A stretch of DNA of 25,612 nt from an uncultured Anaerolineaceae bacterium (GTDB taxonomy: Bacteria; Chloroflexota; Anaerolineae; Promineifilales; Promineifilaceae). The stretch spans positions 1-25,612 of the forward strand of contig CALBTC010000328.1 of the NCBI GenBank assembly GCA_937967805.1. The letters are read 5' to 3'. How positions within the stretch are numbered: position 1 is the stretch's first letter; each line of letters opens with the position of its first letter. Made by a program: the position numbers and the translations under genes. Below, in pieces: positions 14,989-22,405 of the stretch. The notes under the pieces are model-generated. The model saw nothing but the letters and a program-made list of their open reading frames with translations. It did no database searches and was not told where the DNA came from.

Positions 14989-15896
14989 AAGGTTGTCTTG
15001 GTTGTCAGGTCAGACACATCGACGGTAAATTCATCATCGGCAGAGGCCAGGACCATCAGGTCGAAGCCTTCAAAGCGGATGCGCAGGTCAAAGTACATCA
15101 GGGTAATGGCGGCCAGACGAATGGGCAGGAATACGGCCGTTAGCACCAGGCCGGCCGACTGTTGTACAATGGTTTGTAAGACAATGTTCGTGTTGCCAAG
15201 TGCCGTTTCAAACAAAACCAGCAGCAGGGCAGTGGGGCCTTCGATGATTAACAGGGATAATAGCCCTAGTAGAATTAAATAGCCAAACACCCACCAAAAG
15301 CGCAGCTTGCCTATCGTCCAGGCGCGTTTAATGGAATTGATGACGCCCCCTTTTTCTAAAACAACCACAGGTGGAATGAGCGAAATCAGAATACTACCTA
15401 CGGCGAACAGATAAATGAACCCCACAATGCCTATGATGAATCCAATACAGGGAATATTGGCAAGCAGCGCAATAGGAATGGCTAACCCGACAAGCACCAG
15501 GCCGGCGACAATGGTGGCAAAGATGAGCGTAAACCAGGTGCCGCCAATTCGTTGAAAAGCGTCCCAAAAGTTAATTTGTCGTCCCAGGTAGCTGTCTGAG
15601 ATTGCTTTGGTGAGGGCGGCAGCGCCTACCTGGGTGAAAATAAGGCTCAAAATTGCGGCAATGATACTGGCAACAGCGGCCGTTCCTACCAACTGGTCCA
15701 TAAATAAGGTCCTATTCAGATCGGCTGAGGTGTCTGCCAGAGCTGCCAGCGCAATCTGGAAGAGAACCAGCGGGAGTTGGGTGAGCACAACGATACCCAA
15801 AAAGGTGACAAAGTTGTTGCGATAAAGACGAAACGAGCGGTCAAACAGTTCGGCGATGGACAACGGCCGTAAATCCAGCAGCGATGATGCATTCAT
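14985..15896 (-). CDS. Multi-pass membrane protein at head of the MoxR-locus operon
   Basis: Integral membrane protein of 303 residues and the tandem paralog of the following gene, with the same LYRNNF N-terminal motif and about six hydrophobic segments. It is the first gene of the run 15896 to 7706. GGAGGA five bases before the ATG and a TATAAT -10 box about 50 bases upstream give it the best expression signals in the region. Membrane proteins of this kind often sit near MoxR/DUF4129 genes, which suggests a shared envelope function, but no biochemical activity can be assigned. ACGGCCGT at 15863 encodes Leu-Arg-Pro-Leu exactly where the paralog has Leu-Gln-Pro-Leu and ACGGTTGT. Confidence 0.8.
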   Translation of the reverse strand: MNASSLLDLRPLSIAELFDRSFRLYRNNFVTFLGIVVLTQLPLVLFQIALAALADTSADLNRTLFMDQLVGTAAVASIIAAILSLIFTQVGAAALTKAISDSYLGRQINFWDAFQRIGGTWFTLIFATIVAGLVLVGLAIPIALLANIPCIGFIIGIVGFIYLFAVGSILISLIPPVVVLEKGGVINSIKRAWTIGKLRFWWVFGYLILLGLLSLLIIEGPTALLLVLFETALGNTNIVLQTIVQQSAGLVLTAVFLPIRLAAITLMYFDLRIRFEGFDLMVLASADDEFTVDVSDLTTKTTL

Positions 15897-15947
15897 GGCT
15901 TCCTCCGGGGTGGGTGTGAGGTATGAGTAAAGACTGGCATGGCGAAA

Positions 15948-15977
15948 ATTATACCCGAAAGGAAGCGCAGGCTACAA
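15948..15977 (-). promoter_or_regulatory. Sigma-70-like promoter for the MoxR-locus operon
   Basis: On the minus strand a consensus TATAAT (15953 to 15948) lies 18 bases downstream of TTGTAG (15977 to 15972), which matches only the TTG of the -35 consensus. Initiation would fall near 15941, giving a leader of about 45 bases that contains GGAGGA before the ATG at 15896. Confidence 0.6.
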
Positions 15978-15997
15978 TGCTTTCTTGGCGGCGTGGC

Positions 15998-16035
15998 GCG
16001 TGAAACGTGCAAAGCGGAAACTTCACGTTTCACGC
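15998..16035. repeat. 12-bp inverted repeat at the UDG gene end
   Basis: GCGTGAAACGTG (15998-16009) pairs perfectly with CACGTTTCACGC (16024-16035). The right arm includes the stop codon of the glycosylase gene. It may work as a terminator for that gene on the minus strand, but no U-tract follows. Confidence 0.6.
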
Positions 16036-16653
16036 CTCATTCAGGTTTTGCATGGCTGCCTGAAACTGTTTGGCGCCGCCCTGGGCCGGGTGGCGAACGG
16101 CCGTAAAGTCATACTCCCACCGCGTTAATCCCAGAGACGCTTTTTTGCCAACGGCAATTAACCGAACGTTGGGGAAAATTTGCAGCAGGTGGGCCAGAAA
16201 CGGCCGTCCGGCAGCAATCTCGCTGACTTTTGGCGTGCGGTTGGATTGTGGCTCGCCCGGCTGGTGTGGATGGAAGGGAAAAATGTTCCACAACAGAGGA
16301 TACGGCCGCCAACTGCCAATGGTGCGCCAGACGATGGTGGCGCTGGCTTCGCGCTGGATGTGGGGCCACTCATCGACAGGTTGGAATGGATTGGTTGATC
16401 GTTCAAAGCGAGCGCCCAATTCGGTTAGCATGTGTGGGCTGACAAACGGAATCCCGCTCAGGCGGCAGCCCCGGTAGCCGGGCGCCTCGGCCACCAGCAG
16501 CAGGTTTGGCTGCTGCTGGACCATCAGCTCCAGGTATGTTTGTAAATTGTGGCGGCGCGCGGCAGTGAACGGCCGTTCATACTCATAGGGATTAGCACAG
16601 TTTGGCGGCGGGAAAGCAGCGGCCAACTGATGAATGAATTGGGGAATTGTCAT
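16030..16653 (-). CDS. Uracil-DNA glycosylase-like protein
   Basis: Protein of 207 residues with the uracil-DNA glycosylase superfamily fold pattern. LLLVAEAPGYRG (about 51-62) matches the GxAPG motif I loop that activates water or binds uracil. A central VRLIAVGKKAS strand follows, and the late motif RHPAQGGAKQF (187-197) corresponds to the HPS-type leucine/His loop. It probably excises uracil or related bases, or belongs to a divergent branch of unknown substrate. The start ATG has no Shine-Dalgarno; it is preceded directly by CCAATCTCC-type repeats. It lies 68 bp downstream of the baeRF-like gene on the same strand. Three ACGGCCGT sites (16097, 16200, 16569) lie in this 0.6-kb gene. Confidence 0.82.
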   Translation of the reverse strand: MTIPQFIHQLAAAFPPPNCANPYEYERPFTAARRHNLQTYLELMVQQQPNLLLVAEAPGYRGCRLSGIPFVSPHMLTELGARFERSTNPFQPVDEWPHIQREASATIVWRTIGSWRPYPLLWNIFPFHPHQPGEPQSNRTPKVSEIAAGRPFLAHLLQIFPNVRLIAVGKKASLGLTRWEYDFTAVRHPAQGGAKQFQAAMQNLNEA

Positions 16654-16659
16654 AATTGG

Positions 16660-16710
16660 GAGATTGGAGATTAGAGATTGGCAGGGATCAGTTTTTTAAT
16701 CTCCAATCTC
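16660..16710. repeat. 14-bp inverted repeat of AATCTCC units
   Basis: GAGATTGGAGATTA (16660-16673) pairs perfectly with TAATCTCCAATCTC (16697-16710) around a 23-nt loop. Both arms are made of short GAGATTGG units. It fills the 68-bp gap between the baeRF-like gene and the glycosylase gene. Confidence 0.7.
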
Positions 16711-16721
16711 CAATCTCTCTT

Positions 16722-17822
16722 TTAGAAGCGCAGCAGCGCCCCGATTTTGCCCGCTTTTTCCAGTGCAGGATCGTTGCGAATGACTTCGACGTGAGCTCCC
16801 TGGCTCAGGCTCAGGGTAAAGGCGCTGTCGATAACGTCTTCAACGGCCGTAAGCTCCTTGTCACTCAGCGGGCTTTTGGTTAGATTGGCCACCACAAAGC
16901 CGGAATTGTGGTCCACAAAGCCGGGCACACGGAAGCCATCGCTGATGACCAGCGTTTGCACGCGCCGGTTGCTGATGGCCTGCAACGTGTCGTCTAGGCC
17001 TACGACCGCCTGGCCGCCGCTGGCCTGGGTGCTGAGCAGCGTTTTGACTATTTTTTTCTCCCGCTCCGCATTGGCTTCTTGCAGCAGCTTGATCGTTTCT
17101 TCGCGGACCTCGTGCTCGCCGGCGTTCATGTCGATGGGGAACGTGCCGGCCAGGCAGCTTTGCATCTGCTTGGGCAGCAGGTCGCGGAATTGGGCGGTGT
17201 TTTCGGCCGTGCCGCCCAAAAAGAGGCGGCGGATCGGCTTGTTGCTGAAGAAGCTTGTGGCAGCGGCCGCAGCTTCACGCATGTTGCGCCGGGCGTTTTC
17301 CTCTTCACGGCTGGCACCGGCCGTGCCGCCCCGCCGCCCAATGGCCGAAGAACCGCGTCCTTGCTTGAGCTTGTGAATTTCTTCCCCCATATAGCCCTCT
17401 GTTTCTTGCAGCTCGCCCAGATGGTAAGAAAAGAAGCGGGCACCCACACGATCCACCAAAATAACGCCGTAATGGGCATAATGGTCCAGCAGATGGCCTA
17501 ATGGTTTGAGGTAGGGTTTTGGGGCAATACGCAAGCGGTTGCGGAAGGCAACGGCCGTAGGAAATGCTCGGAAAAATTCACCCCCCTGGCTGCTAAAGAC
17601 AACCAGTCCTGGCGATGACCAGTCAAAGCTGTGGTTGAGGTACGTTTCAATGGCCTCGACGTCTTCTTCCCACTTGTTCGCCTCGCGCAGCATATTTTTC
17701 GCTTTTAGCCGAATTGCTTCGATTGGCTCCTCTCCGCTGTCGGTGCTGAGGTAAAGACTGAGCACCGGGGCATCGGTAGGTTCAAAAGACAATAACTCCT
17801 GGAATTGTTCCTGAGTAATCAT
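16722..17822 (-). CDS. baeRF/VLRF1-type release-factor-like protein
   Basis: Cytoplasmic protein of 366 residues resembling the bacterial archaeo-eukaryotic release factor (baeRF/Vms1-like) group, with three eRF1-like parts. The N-terminal part is ALSLYL-like (APVLSLYLSTD). The central domain has YGVILVDRVGARFFSYHLGEL and a basic loop RRGGTAGASREEENARR (about 163-179). The L7Ae-like third domain contains AVVGLDDTLQAISNRRVQTLVIS. In the central loop, where related proteins keep a GGQ- or Gln-bearing motif for peptidyl-tRNA hydrolysis, this protein reads GGTA without the glutamine. A GGQ at 269-271 is in the third domain and is probably coincidental. AGGAGGT three bases before the ATG is the strongest ribosome-binding site in the window. 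Function is likely ribosome-linked quality control or tRNA contact, by family only. Confidence 0.7.
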   Translation of the reverse strand: MITQEQFQELLSFEPTDAPVLSLYLSTDSGEEPIEAIRLKAKNMLREANKWEEDVEAIETYLNHSFDWSSPGLVVFSSQGGEFFRAFPTAVAFRNRLRIAPKPYLKPLGHLLDHYAHYGVILVDRVGARFFSYHLGELQETEGYMGEEIHKLKQGRGSSAIGRRGGTAGASREEENARRNMREAAAAATSFFSNKPIRRLFLGGTAENTAQFRDLLPKQMQSCLAGTFPIDMNAGEHEVREETIKLLQEANAEREKKIVKTLLSTQASGGQAVVGLDDTLQAISNRRVQTLVISDGFRVPGFVDHNSGFVVANLTKSPLSDKELTAVEDVIDSAFTLSLSQGAHVEVIRNDPALEKAGKIGALLRF

Positions 17823-17825
17823 ACG

Positions 17826-17832
17826 ACCTCCT
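17826..17832 (-). promoter_or_regulatory. Strong ribosome-binding site of the baeRF-like gene
   Basis: The perfect anti-Shine-Dalgarno complement AGGAGGT (minus strand) ends three bases before the ATG at 17822. Most genes in the window have weak sites, so this one suggests high expression. Confidence 0.75.
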
Positions 17833-17867
17833 GAAAATAGTCTAAAAAAATAAGCTGTGGGGCAAAG

Positions 17868-17916
17868 CGTAAACGGAAGCGTTTGTGATGTGAGGGATTT
17901 GTTTCAACCGTTTACG
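17868..17916. repeat. 9-bp inverted repeat upstream of the baeRF-like gene
   Basis: CGTAAACGG (17868-17876) pairs with CCGTTTACG (17908-17916). A second overlapping pair, GTTTCAAC (17901-17908) with GTTGAAAC (17929-17936), could form an alternative stem. The two structures are mutually exclusive. They lie between HtrA and the baeRF-like gene. Confidence 0.5.
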
Positions 17917-17954
17917 GTCAACGACAACGTTGAAACCGGGGGATGGCGGCCGTT

Positions 17955-19136
17955 TTACGGCCGTTCCCCCAACGTTAGCGGCAATTTGATTTCTTCACCC
18001 TCCCGAATGACCGTTAATTCAACCGTTTCACCAACGGTCGTTTCAAAAACAAGATAGCTCAATAGATCATCAGAATTTCGAACCGGTTGGCCGTTAATAG
18101 CAGTAATGTAATCGCCGTCTGGGGTGAAGGAGAGCGACAGGTTATGACCAATCAAACCGGCTTGATCTGCCGGAGTGTCTGCGGAAACGCCCGTGACAAA
18201 AACGCCGTTTGGCGGCAGGTCCAGTGCTTCTAGCTGGCGCAGCGTAAACGCCTGGGGCCACATGCGGATGCCGATGTAGGGGTAGCTGTATTCACCATCG
18301 GCAATGAGGGCCGGGGCGATGTTGCGCACGGCATTTACCGGAATCGAAAATCCTACCCCGGTGTTGGCCCCGGTGGTAGACAAAATGGCGCTGTTGACGC
18401 CAATGACCTCTCCGTTCAGATTGAGCAGCGGTCCGCCGGAGTTCCCCGGATTAATGGCGGCGTCCGTTTGGATGACCTGGGGAATGGAGAAATTGCCGCC
18501 ACCGGCCAACACCCGCTGCGATTCAAGCGTGCGCCCTAGCCCGCTGATTATACCAATCGACATGGAGCCGGCTTCGCCAAATGGATTGCCGATGGCAACG
18601 ACAAACTGCCCTACCTGCAGCTCGCCGGAGTCGCCCAGCGGAACGGGATTGACCTCTGGCGGCACTGTTTCTGCCTGAATGACGGCCAGATCGCTGTCTA
18701 CATCGGTACCCTGCAAGCTGGCACGGCTGCGTTTGCCACTGGCAAAGACCACTTCGAACTCATTGCCATCGGCCACCACATGGTTATTGGTTACAATGTT
18801 ACCGTTACGGTCGATGACAAAGCCGCTGCCGGTACCTAAAAAGATGTTGTTATCATCATACACAAAGATGTGAACCACGGCGGGGTTGACGCGATTGTAA
18901 ATCTCGATGAATTTATCTTCTAAGCCAGCGGTGACAACTTCTGTAGTTTGTGCCGGTTCACTGATGCGGACAACTTCGGACTGGGCCGAAACGGTGGCCA
19001 CCGCTGCGGCCACAACTGCTTCATCATCAATGCTGCTGTTGGCCGCCGGCAGCAGGGTAGATGCCTGGCAACCCAGGCTGATAAAGGCAAAAAAGGCAAG
19101 GATGACAAAAATGGGATGTTGGCGAAGTTGTCTCAT
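17955..19136 (-). CDS. HtrA/DegP-like serine protease with PDZ domain
   Basis: Envelope serine protease of 393 residues. The N-terminal hydrophobic segment ends in ISLGC (Cys23), a possible but non-standard lipobox, so it is either a lipoprotein or a signal-anchored protein facing outward. The trypsin-like domain shows the catalytic triad: His119 (TNNHVVAD), Asp149 (DSDLAV) and Ser233 (NPGNSGGPL). One PDZ domain follows (about 282-390) with GVSADTPADQAGL and AINGQPVRNSDDLL. Length and layout fit S1C proteases with one PDZ. Role: degradation or sensing of misfolded envelope proteins. It lies 120 bp downstream of the phosphofructokinase gene. Its stop codon shares a base with ACGGCCGT (17957-17964), so its last residues, Glu-Arg-Pro, are encoded by the palindrome. 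Shine-Dalgarno is weak. Confidence 0.94.
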   Translation of the reverse strand: MRQLRQHPIFVILAFFAFISLGCQASTLLPAANSSIDDEAVVAAAVATVSAQSEVVRISEPAQTTEVVTAGLEDKFIEIYNRVNPAVVHIFVYDDNNIFLGTGSGFVIDRNGNIVTNNHVVADGNEFEVVFASGKRSRASLQGTDVDSDLAVIQAETVPPEVNPVPLGDSGELQVGQFVVAIGNPFGEAGSMSIGIISGLGRTLESQRVLAGGGNFSIPQVIQTDAAINPGNSGGPLLNLNGEVIGVNSAILSTTGANTGVGFSIPVNAVRNIAPALIADGEYSYPYIGIRMWPQAFTLRQLEALDLPPNGVFVTGVSADTPADQAGLIGHNLSLSFTPDGDYITAINGQPVRNSDDLLSYLVFETTVGETVELTVIREGEEIKLPLTLGERP

Positions 19137-19256
19137 TTAATCAATTAAGCTTCCTATTTTCTCCCGTGGCGGAACAACTTTATTTTAGGTCTGGTTTAAA
19201 CGGTGTGTCAAGAAAACGGCCGTCTTTCACACCAAATCTTCATGGCAATGATGCCT

Positions 19257-21497
19257 TTAAACGGGCACTTCTTGCGTGCCGATTGATTGCCTTTGTCCAT
19301 TCGACACCGTGCGGGCGATGGGCCGCAGCGCCATCCACCACTGCTGCCTGGGCCGCCGATTTTCCATGTCCATCAGGCGCAGCATGTCGTGGAACTCTGT
19401 AAAGTTGTAGGAGCCGTTTTGCAAGCCAATACAGGCGCTTACCTTTTCCGTTTGCCCGATTTGCTCTTCCAGGTAAGTAATACATTTTGTGGCTAACCGC
19501 GTGGCAAAGATGCGGTCAAAAGGAGCCGGATTGCCGCCTTGCTGCATGTGCCCCAGCACTGCCTTACGTGCGGTAAAATAATCACCCCCTTCTTCTTCGA
19601 GCAGGGCGCACATGAAGTCGGTGGTGTAGGTGTCATTGGCACCTTCGCTGCGGATGATAACCCCCAGCCGCTTGCCCGCTTTAAAGCCGGATACCAGCAG
19701 CTCAACGTCTTTAGCCAGGTCCGTCAACCTCATACCTTCTTCATGTAAATACACGCGTTCCGCACCGGTGGCCAGGGCACACATCAGGGCCAGGTAGCCG
19801 CACCGTTCGCCCATCACTTCCACCACAAAAACCCGCCTTGAGGCCACGGCCGACTGTTTGATCTTGTCTACCGAGTCGATGATGCTGTTCAGGGCACTGT
19901 CTGCCCCCACGCTTAACTCGGAGCCGGGCAGATCGTTGTCGATGGTGGCGGGGAAGCAAACGATGGGAATGTTGAAGGCGGGATAGTTGTTGCGCCGCTG
20001 GTACAGCTCCAGGGCAGAAACGTAAGCAGACCAGCCGCCAATGATCAACAATCCTTCGATGTTGTGTTCTTCAATGTTGCGGGCAATTTTGTAAAAATCG
20101 CTGTTGGCCGGGATGTGCCGGTTGGTGCCCAGTTCTGAGCCCCCCAAATAAGCCCAGCCGTTGACGCTCATCCAGTTGAGTTCGGTGATTTCGTCGTTGG
20201 CAAAGCCGGCGAAGCCGTTGGAAATGCCAAACATCGCGTGGCCTTTGTCTAACCCTAAACGGACGGCGGCACGAACGGCCGTATTCATGCCAGGCGCGGG
20301 GGCACCACTGTTGATCACGGCAATGCGCCGCTGCTTTTGGCCGGGTGAGGGATCGTGCGGCATGGCGCGAACCAGGGTGCGCACCGTTTGAAATGCTTCA
20401 CGAAAGCCGCGGCCGCGCAGTTCCATTGCTTTAGCAAAATCGCAATTTTTAATCGCTTCGCCAATCTCTTTTGTCTTTTGCAGGCATTCATCCAACGGAA
20501 AATGGACAATCTTGTTGCCTTTCAGGCCAATCAGGTATGCTTCTCCGGTGACCTGATCAGACATGATGGCATCCACGGCCGCAGCGCCCATCAGTGTGCT
20601 CAGATTGCGGTCGAAGGCGCTGGGGGAACCGCCGCGCTGCACGTGGCCTAAAATGGTTACGCGGGCATCTTCCTGTAGCCGATCTTCCAATACCTGCTTG
20701 ACGTAACCGCAGGGAATCTCCTTACCGTACCGATCTTGGGCCCCTTCGGCCACGATGACGATGCTGTCGCGACGGCCGTGTTCCCGGCCGGTTTTCAGTA
20801 CCGAACACATTTTATCTTCCCAGTTATCCAGGTTGGGGGGAGATTCGGGGATAAGCACCCAGTCGGCCCCGGTGGCGATGGCGCTCATCAGGGCCAGGTA
20901 ACCGCAGTGCCGGCCCATCACCTCCACCACAAAAGAGCGCTGGTGGCTGGCGGCGGTGCTGGAAATGGCGTCAACCGCGTCGGTGATGCGGTGCAGGGCG
21001 GTGTCGGCACCAATGGAGATGTCGGTGCCCCACATGTCGTTGTCGATAGAGCCGACCAGGCCAATGATGGTAAGCTGGCGGTGGGCCTGGGCCATTTCGT
21101 AGGGGAGTTCACCATTTTCGACCAACTCATCCAGCAGGCCGGGCCATTCCTGGCGAAAAATATTGGCCCCGGTCAGACTGCCGTCGCCACCAATGACCAC
21201 CAGGTTGTCGATGCCGTGCTCTAATAAATTGCGGGCGGCGCGGAGACGGCCGTGTCGCTCCCTAAAATCATCACAGCGGGCGGTGCCAATGAGCGTGCCC
21301 CCTTTGTACAGAATACCGCCTACATCTTGCCAGGTCATGGAGCGAATCCATTCGCGGCCGTCAACCATGCCCTGGTAGCCTTCATAAATTGCGTACACTT
21401 CTGCGCCGGCAGAGATGCCGGCACGAACCACAGCGCGCACCGCTGCATTCATGCCGGGTGCGTCGCCGCCGCTGGTTAAAACACCAATTTTTTTCAT
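19257..21497 (-). CDS. pfkA: Fused two-domain 6-phosphofructokinase, eukaryotic type
   Basis: Glycolytic enzyme that phosphorylates fructose 6-phosphate with ATP. It has 746 residues, about twice a bacterial PFK, and contains two tandem PFK domains joined near residues 375-390. The N half is catalytic: GGDGS (103-107), SIDND (150-154) and VEVMGRHCGYLAL (191-203). TARCDDFREREG-like and GHVQRGGSPSAFDR segments closely resemble animal PFK-1. The C half has GGWSAY (487-492) instead of GGDGS, like the eukaryotic regulatory half, but retains TIDND (518-522), which the human C half has lost. The frame is continuous, so this is a fusion and not a frameshift. The N half is therefore the likely active site and the C half a regulatory or partly active copy. 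It is not in an obvious glycolytic operon. The Shine-Dalgarno (GGGAAG) is modest. Confidence 0.95.
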   Translation of the reverse strand: MKKIGVLTSGGDAPGMNAAVRAVVRAGISAGAEVYAIYEGYQGMVDGREWIRSMTWQDVGGILYKGGTLIGTARCDDFRERHGRLRAARNLLEHGIDNLVVIGGDGSLTGANIFRQEWPGLLDELVENGELPYEMAQAHRQLTIIGLVGSIDNDMWGTDISIGADTALHRITDAVDAISSTAASHQRSFVVEVMGRHCGYLALMSAIATGADWVLIPESPPNLDNWEDKMCSVLKTGREHGRRDSIVIVAEGAQDRYGKEIPCGYVKQVLEDRLQEDARVTILGHVQRGGSPSAFDRNLSTLMGAAAVDAIMSDQVTGEAYLIGLKGNKIVHFPLDECLQKTKEIGEAIKNCDFAKAMELRGRGFREAFQTVRTLVRAMPHDPSPGQKQRRIAVINSGAPAPGMNTAVRAAVRLGLDKGHAMFGISNGFAGFANDEITELNWMSVNGWAYLGGSELGTNRHIPANSDFYKIARNIEEHNIEGLLIIGGWSAYVSALELYQRRNNYPAFNIPIVCFPATIDNDLPGSELSVGADSALNSIIDSVDKIKQSAVASRRVFVVEVMGERCGYLALMCALATGAERVYLHEEGMRLTDLAKDVELLVSGFKAGKRLGVIIRSEGANDTYTTDFMCALLEEEGGDYFTARKAVLGHMQQGGNPAPFDRIFATRLATKCITYLEEQIGQTEKVSACIGLQNGSYNFTEFHDMLRLMDMENRRPRQQWWMALRPIARTVSNGQRQSIGTQEVPV

Positions 21498-21663
21498 CTT
21501 CTGTCTTCCCGTTTCTTAACGATAAATTCTTCAGTGTGGGAAATCGTAATTTGGGAATGAGTTGTTGACTTTGCTCGTATGTTATCGGCAAGAAGTTTTT
21601 TCTAAAATCCAGTTTGATTTTGCCGATACTTTAAGTAACACGTTTCTGTATTACTCGTTACTT

Positions 21664-22146
21664 TTATTTTTTGTGCAGCCCGGCAACGGTACGAATGGAG
21701 TGCCACCATGCCTGCAAATCTGGCCGAATGTTGGCCGTATAGGCGGACCAACTGCCACTGGCGATGACCGGCTTGTCCTGGACGAGTTCAGCATCGCCCA
21801 GATAGATCCAGACTGGTTGGGAACGGCCGTCTGCTAAAACCACCTCAACCACCTGCCGTTGGTACGCTGCTTCTTCCGGCCGTTCCGGATCATAACCTTC
21901 CAACTCATCCAGCCGCTGCATGACGGCTTCATATTGGGCGGGATCAACAGTGACGGCCATACCGTGGACTTTTTCGGGGGGAACGGCCGTTACCAGCATG
22001 GGATAATACCCCATATCGTACAATCGACCGCCGGGGAACACAGCCGATTCCACAGAGATAATGTCCGATCCCCATAAGAAGTAGTTCGGTTGGCCTGGTA
22101 ACAGCGTGCCGTACGCAAAAAACGGCAGGTGCCTGGTTTCTTCCAT
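21664..22146 (-). CDS. Gamma-glutamylcyclotransferase-like (AIG2 family) protein
   Basis: Cytoplasmic protein of 160 residues with the GGCT-like fold. The N-terminal glycine-loop motif is FAYGTLLPGQPN (about 10-21), followed by GGRLYDMGYYPMLV and then LDELEGYDP, in which Glu83 corresponds to the catalytic glutamate of the family. Members release 5-oxoproline from gamma-glutamyl peptides or amines; the exact substrate here is unknown. The C-terminal segment VWIYLGD is the usual closing strand. The gene ends 166 bp before the phosphofructokinase start, on the same strand. That gap holds TATCGGCAA/TTGCCGATA (21583-21591, 21620-21628), a weak stem. Two ACGGCCGT sites lie in the gene. Confidence 0.87.
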   Translation of the reverse strand: MEETRHLPFFAYGTLLPGQPNYFLWGSDIISVESAVFPGGRLYDMGYYPMLVTAVPPEKVHGMAVTVDPAQYEAVMQRLDELEGYDPERPEEAAYQRQVVEVVLADGRSQPVWIYLGDAELVQDKPVIASGSWSAYTANIRPDLQAWWHSIRTVAGLHKK

Positions 22147-22192
22147 CCTGTTCCCGATAAATTTTTGTTTCTACACCTGGTTTACGCTACCA

Positions 22193-22221
22193 TTGCGGCG
22201 CAGCAAACCATTTCTTATTAT
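22193..22221 (+). promoter_or_regulatory. Sigma-70-like promoter for tRNA-Arg
   Basis: TTGCGG (22193-22198) and TATTAT (22216-22221) are separated by 17 bases on the plus strand, a good match to the consensus spacing. The only plus-strand gene downstream is the tRNA, so the leader would be about 100 bases and include the hairpin at 22260-22318. Confidence 0.5.
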
Positions 22222-22259
22222 ATGCCACATCTAGGAAATTGCTGCAAATTTAAAGGCCC

Positions 22260-22318
22260 AGACCCAAAGGGTTTGGTTTGAGAAAGCCTTGCCCATAAAG
22301 AGCAAACCCTTGGGGTCT
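22260..22318. repeat. 16-bp near-perfect inverted repeat before the tRNA
   Basis: AGACCCAAAGGGTTTG (22260-22275) pairs with CAAACCCTTGGGGTCT (22303-22318) with one mismatch, around a 27-nt loop. It lies between the predicted promoter and the tRNA-Arg gene. It may be a dispersed palindromic repeat or a 5'-leader processing structure. Confidence 0.65.
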
Positions 22319-22329
22319 AACGCAGTTAA

Positions 22330-22401
22330 GCCCTCGTAGCTCAATGGATAGAGCAATCGCCTCCTAAGCGATCGATTCAGGTTCGAGTCCTGGCGGGGGT
22401 A
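22330..22401 (+). tRNA. trnR-CCT: tRNA-Arg (anticodon CCT)
   Basis: A complete cloverleaf is visible. The acceptor GCCCTCG pairs with CGGGGGT (with G-U pairs at 1-72 and 5-68). The D arm is GCTC...GAGC, the anticodon stem ATCGC/GCGAT encloses loop CTCCTAA with anticodon CCT, and the T arm TCAGG TTCGAGT CCTGG precedes discriminator A at 22401. The anticodon reads AGG, so it is tRNA-Arg. CCA is not encoded. The 3' end lies four bases from the stop codon of the convergent priA gene. Confidence 0.95.
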
Positions 22402-22405
22402 TTTA

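Noticed and set aside
16722..17822. GGQ tripeptide at residues 269-271 of the release-factor-like protein as the catalytic motif
   Set aside because: It lies in the third, L7Ae-like domain (GGQAVVGLDDTL), where the family usually reads G-x-AV-x-G. The true loop would be in the central domain, which reads GGTA.
19202..19233. Terminator hairpin centred on ACGGCCGT after the phosphofructokinase gene
   Set aside because: GGTGTG/CACACC arms enclose the palindrome, but the pairing is broken and there is no U-tract, so it was not listed as a terminator.
19257..21497. Two separate phosphofructokinase genes joined by an assembly error or lost stop
   Set aside because: A continuous frame, a linker near residues 375-390 and the eukaryote-like division of motifs support a real fusion.
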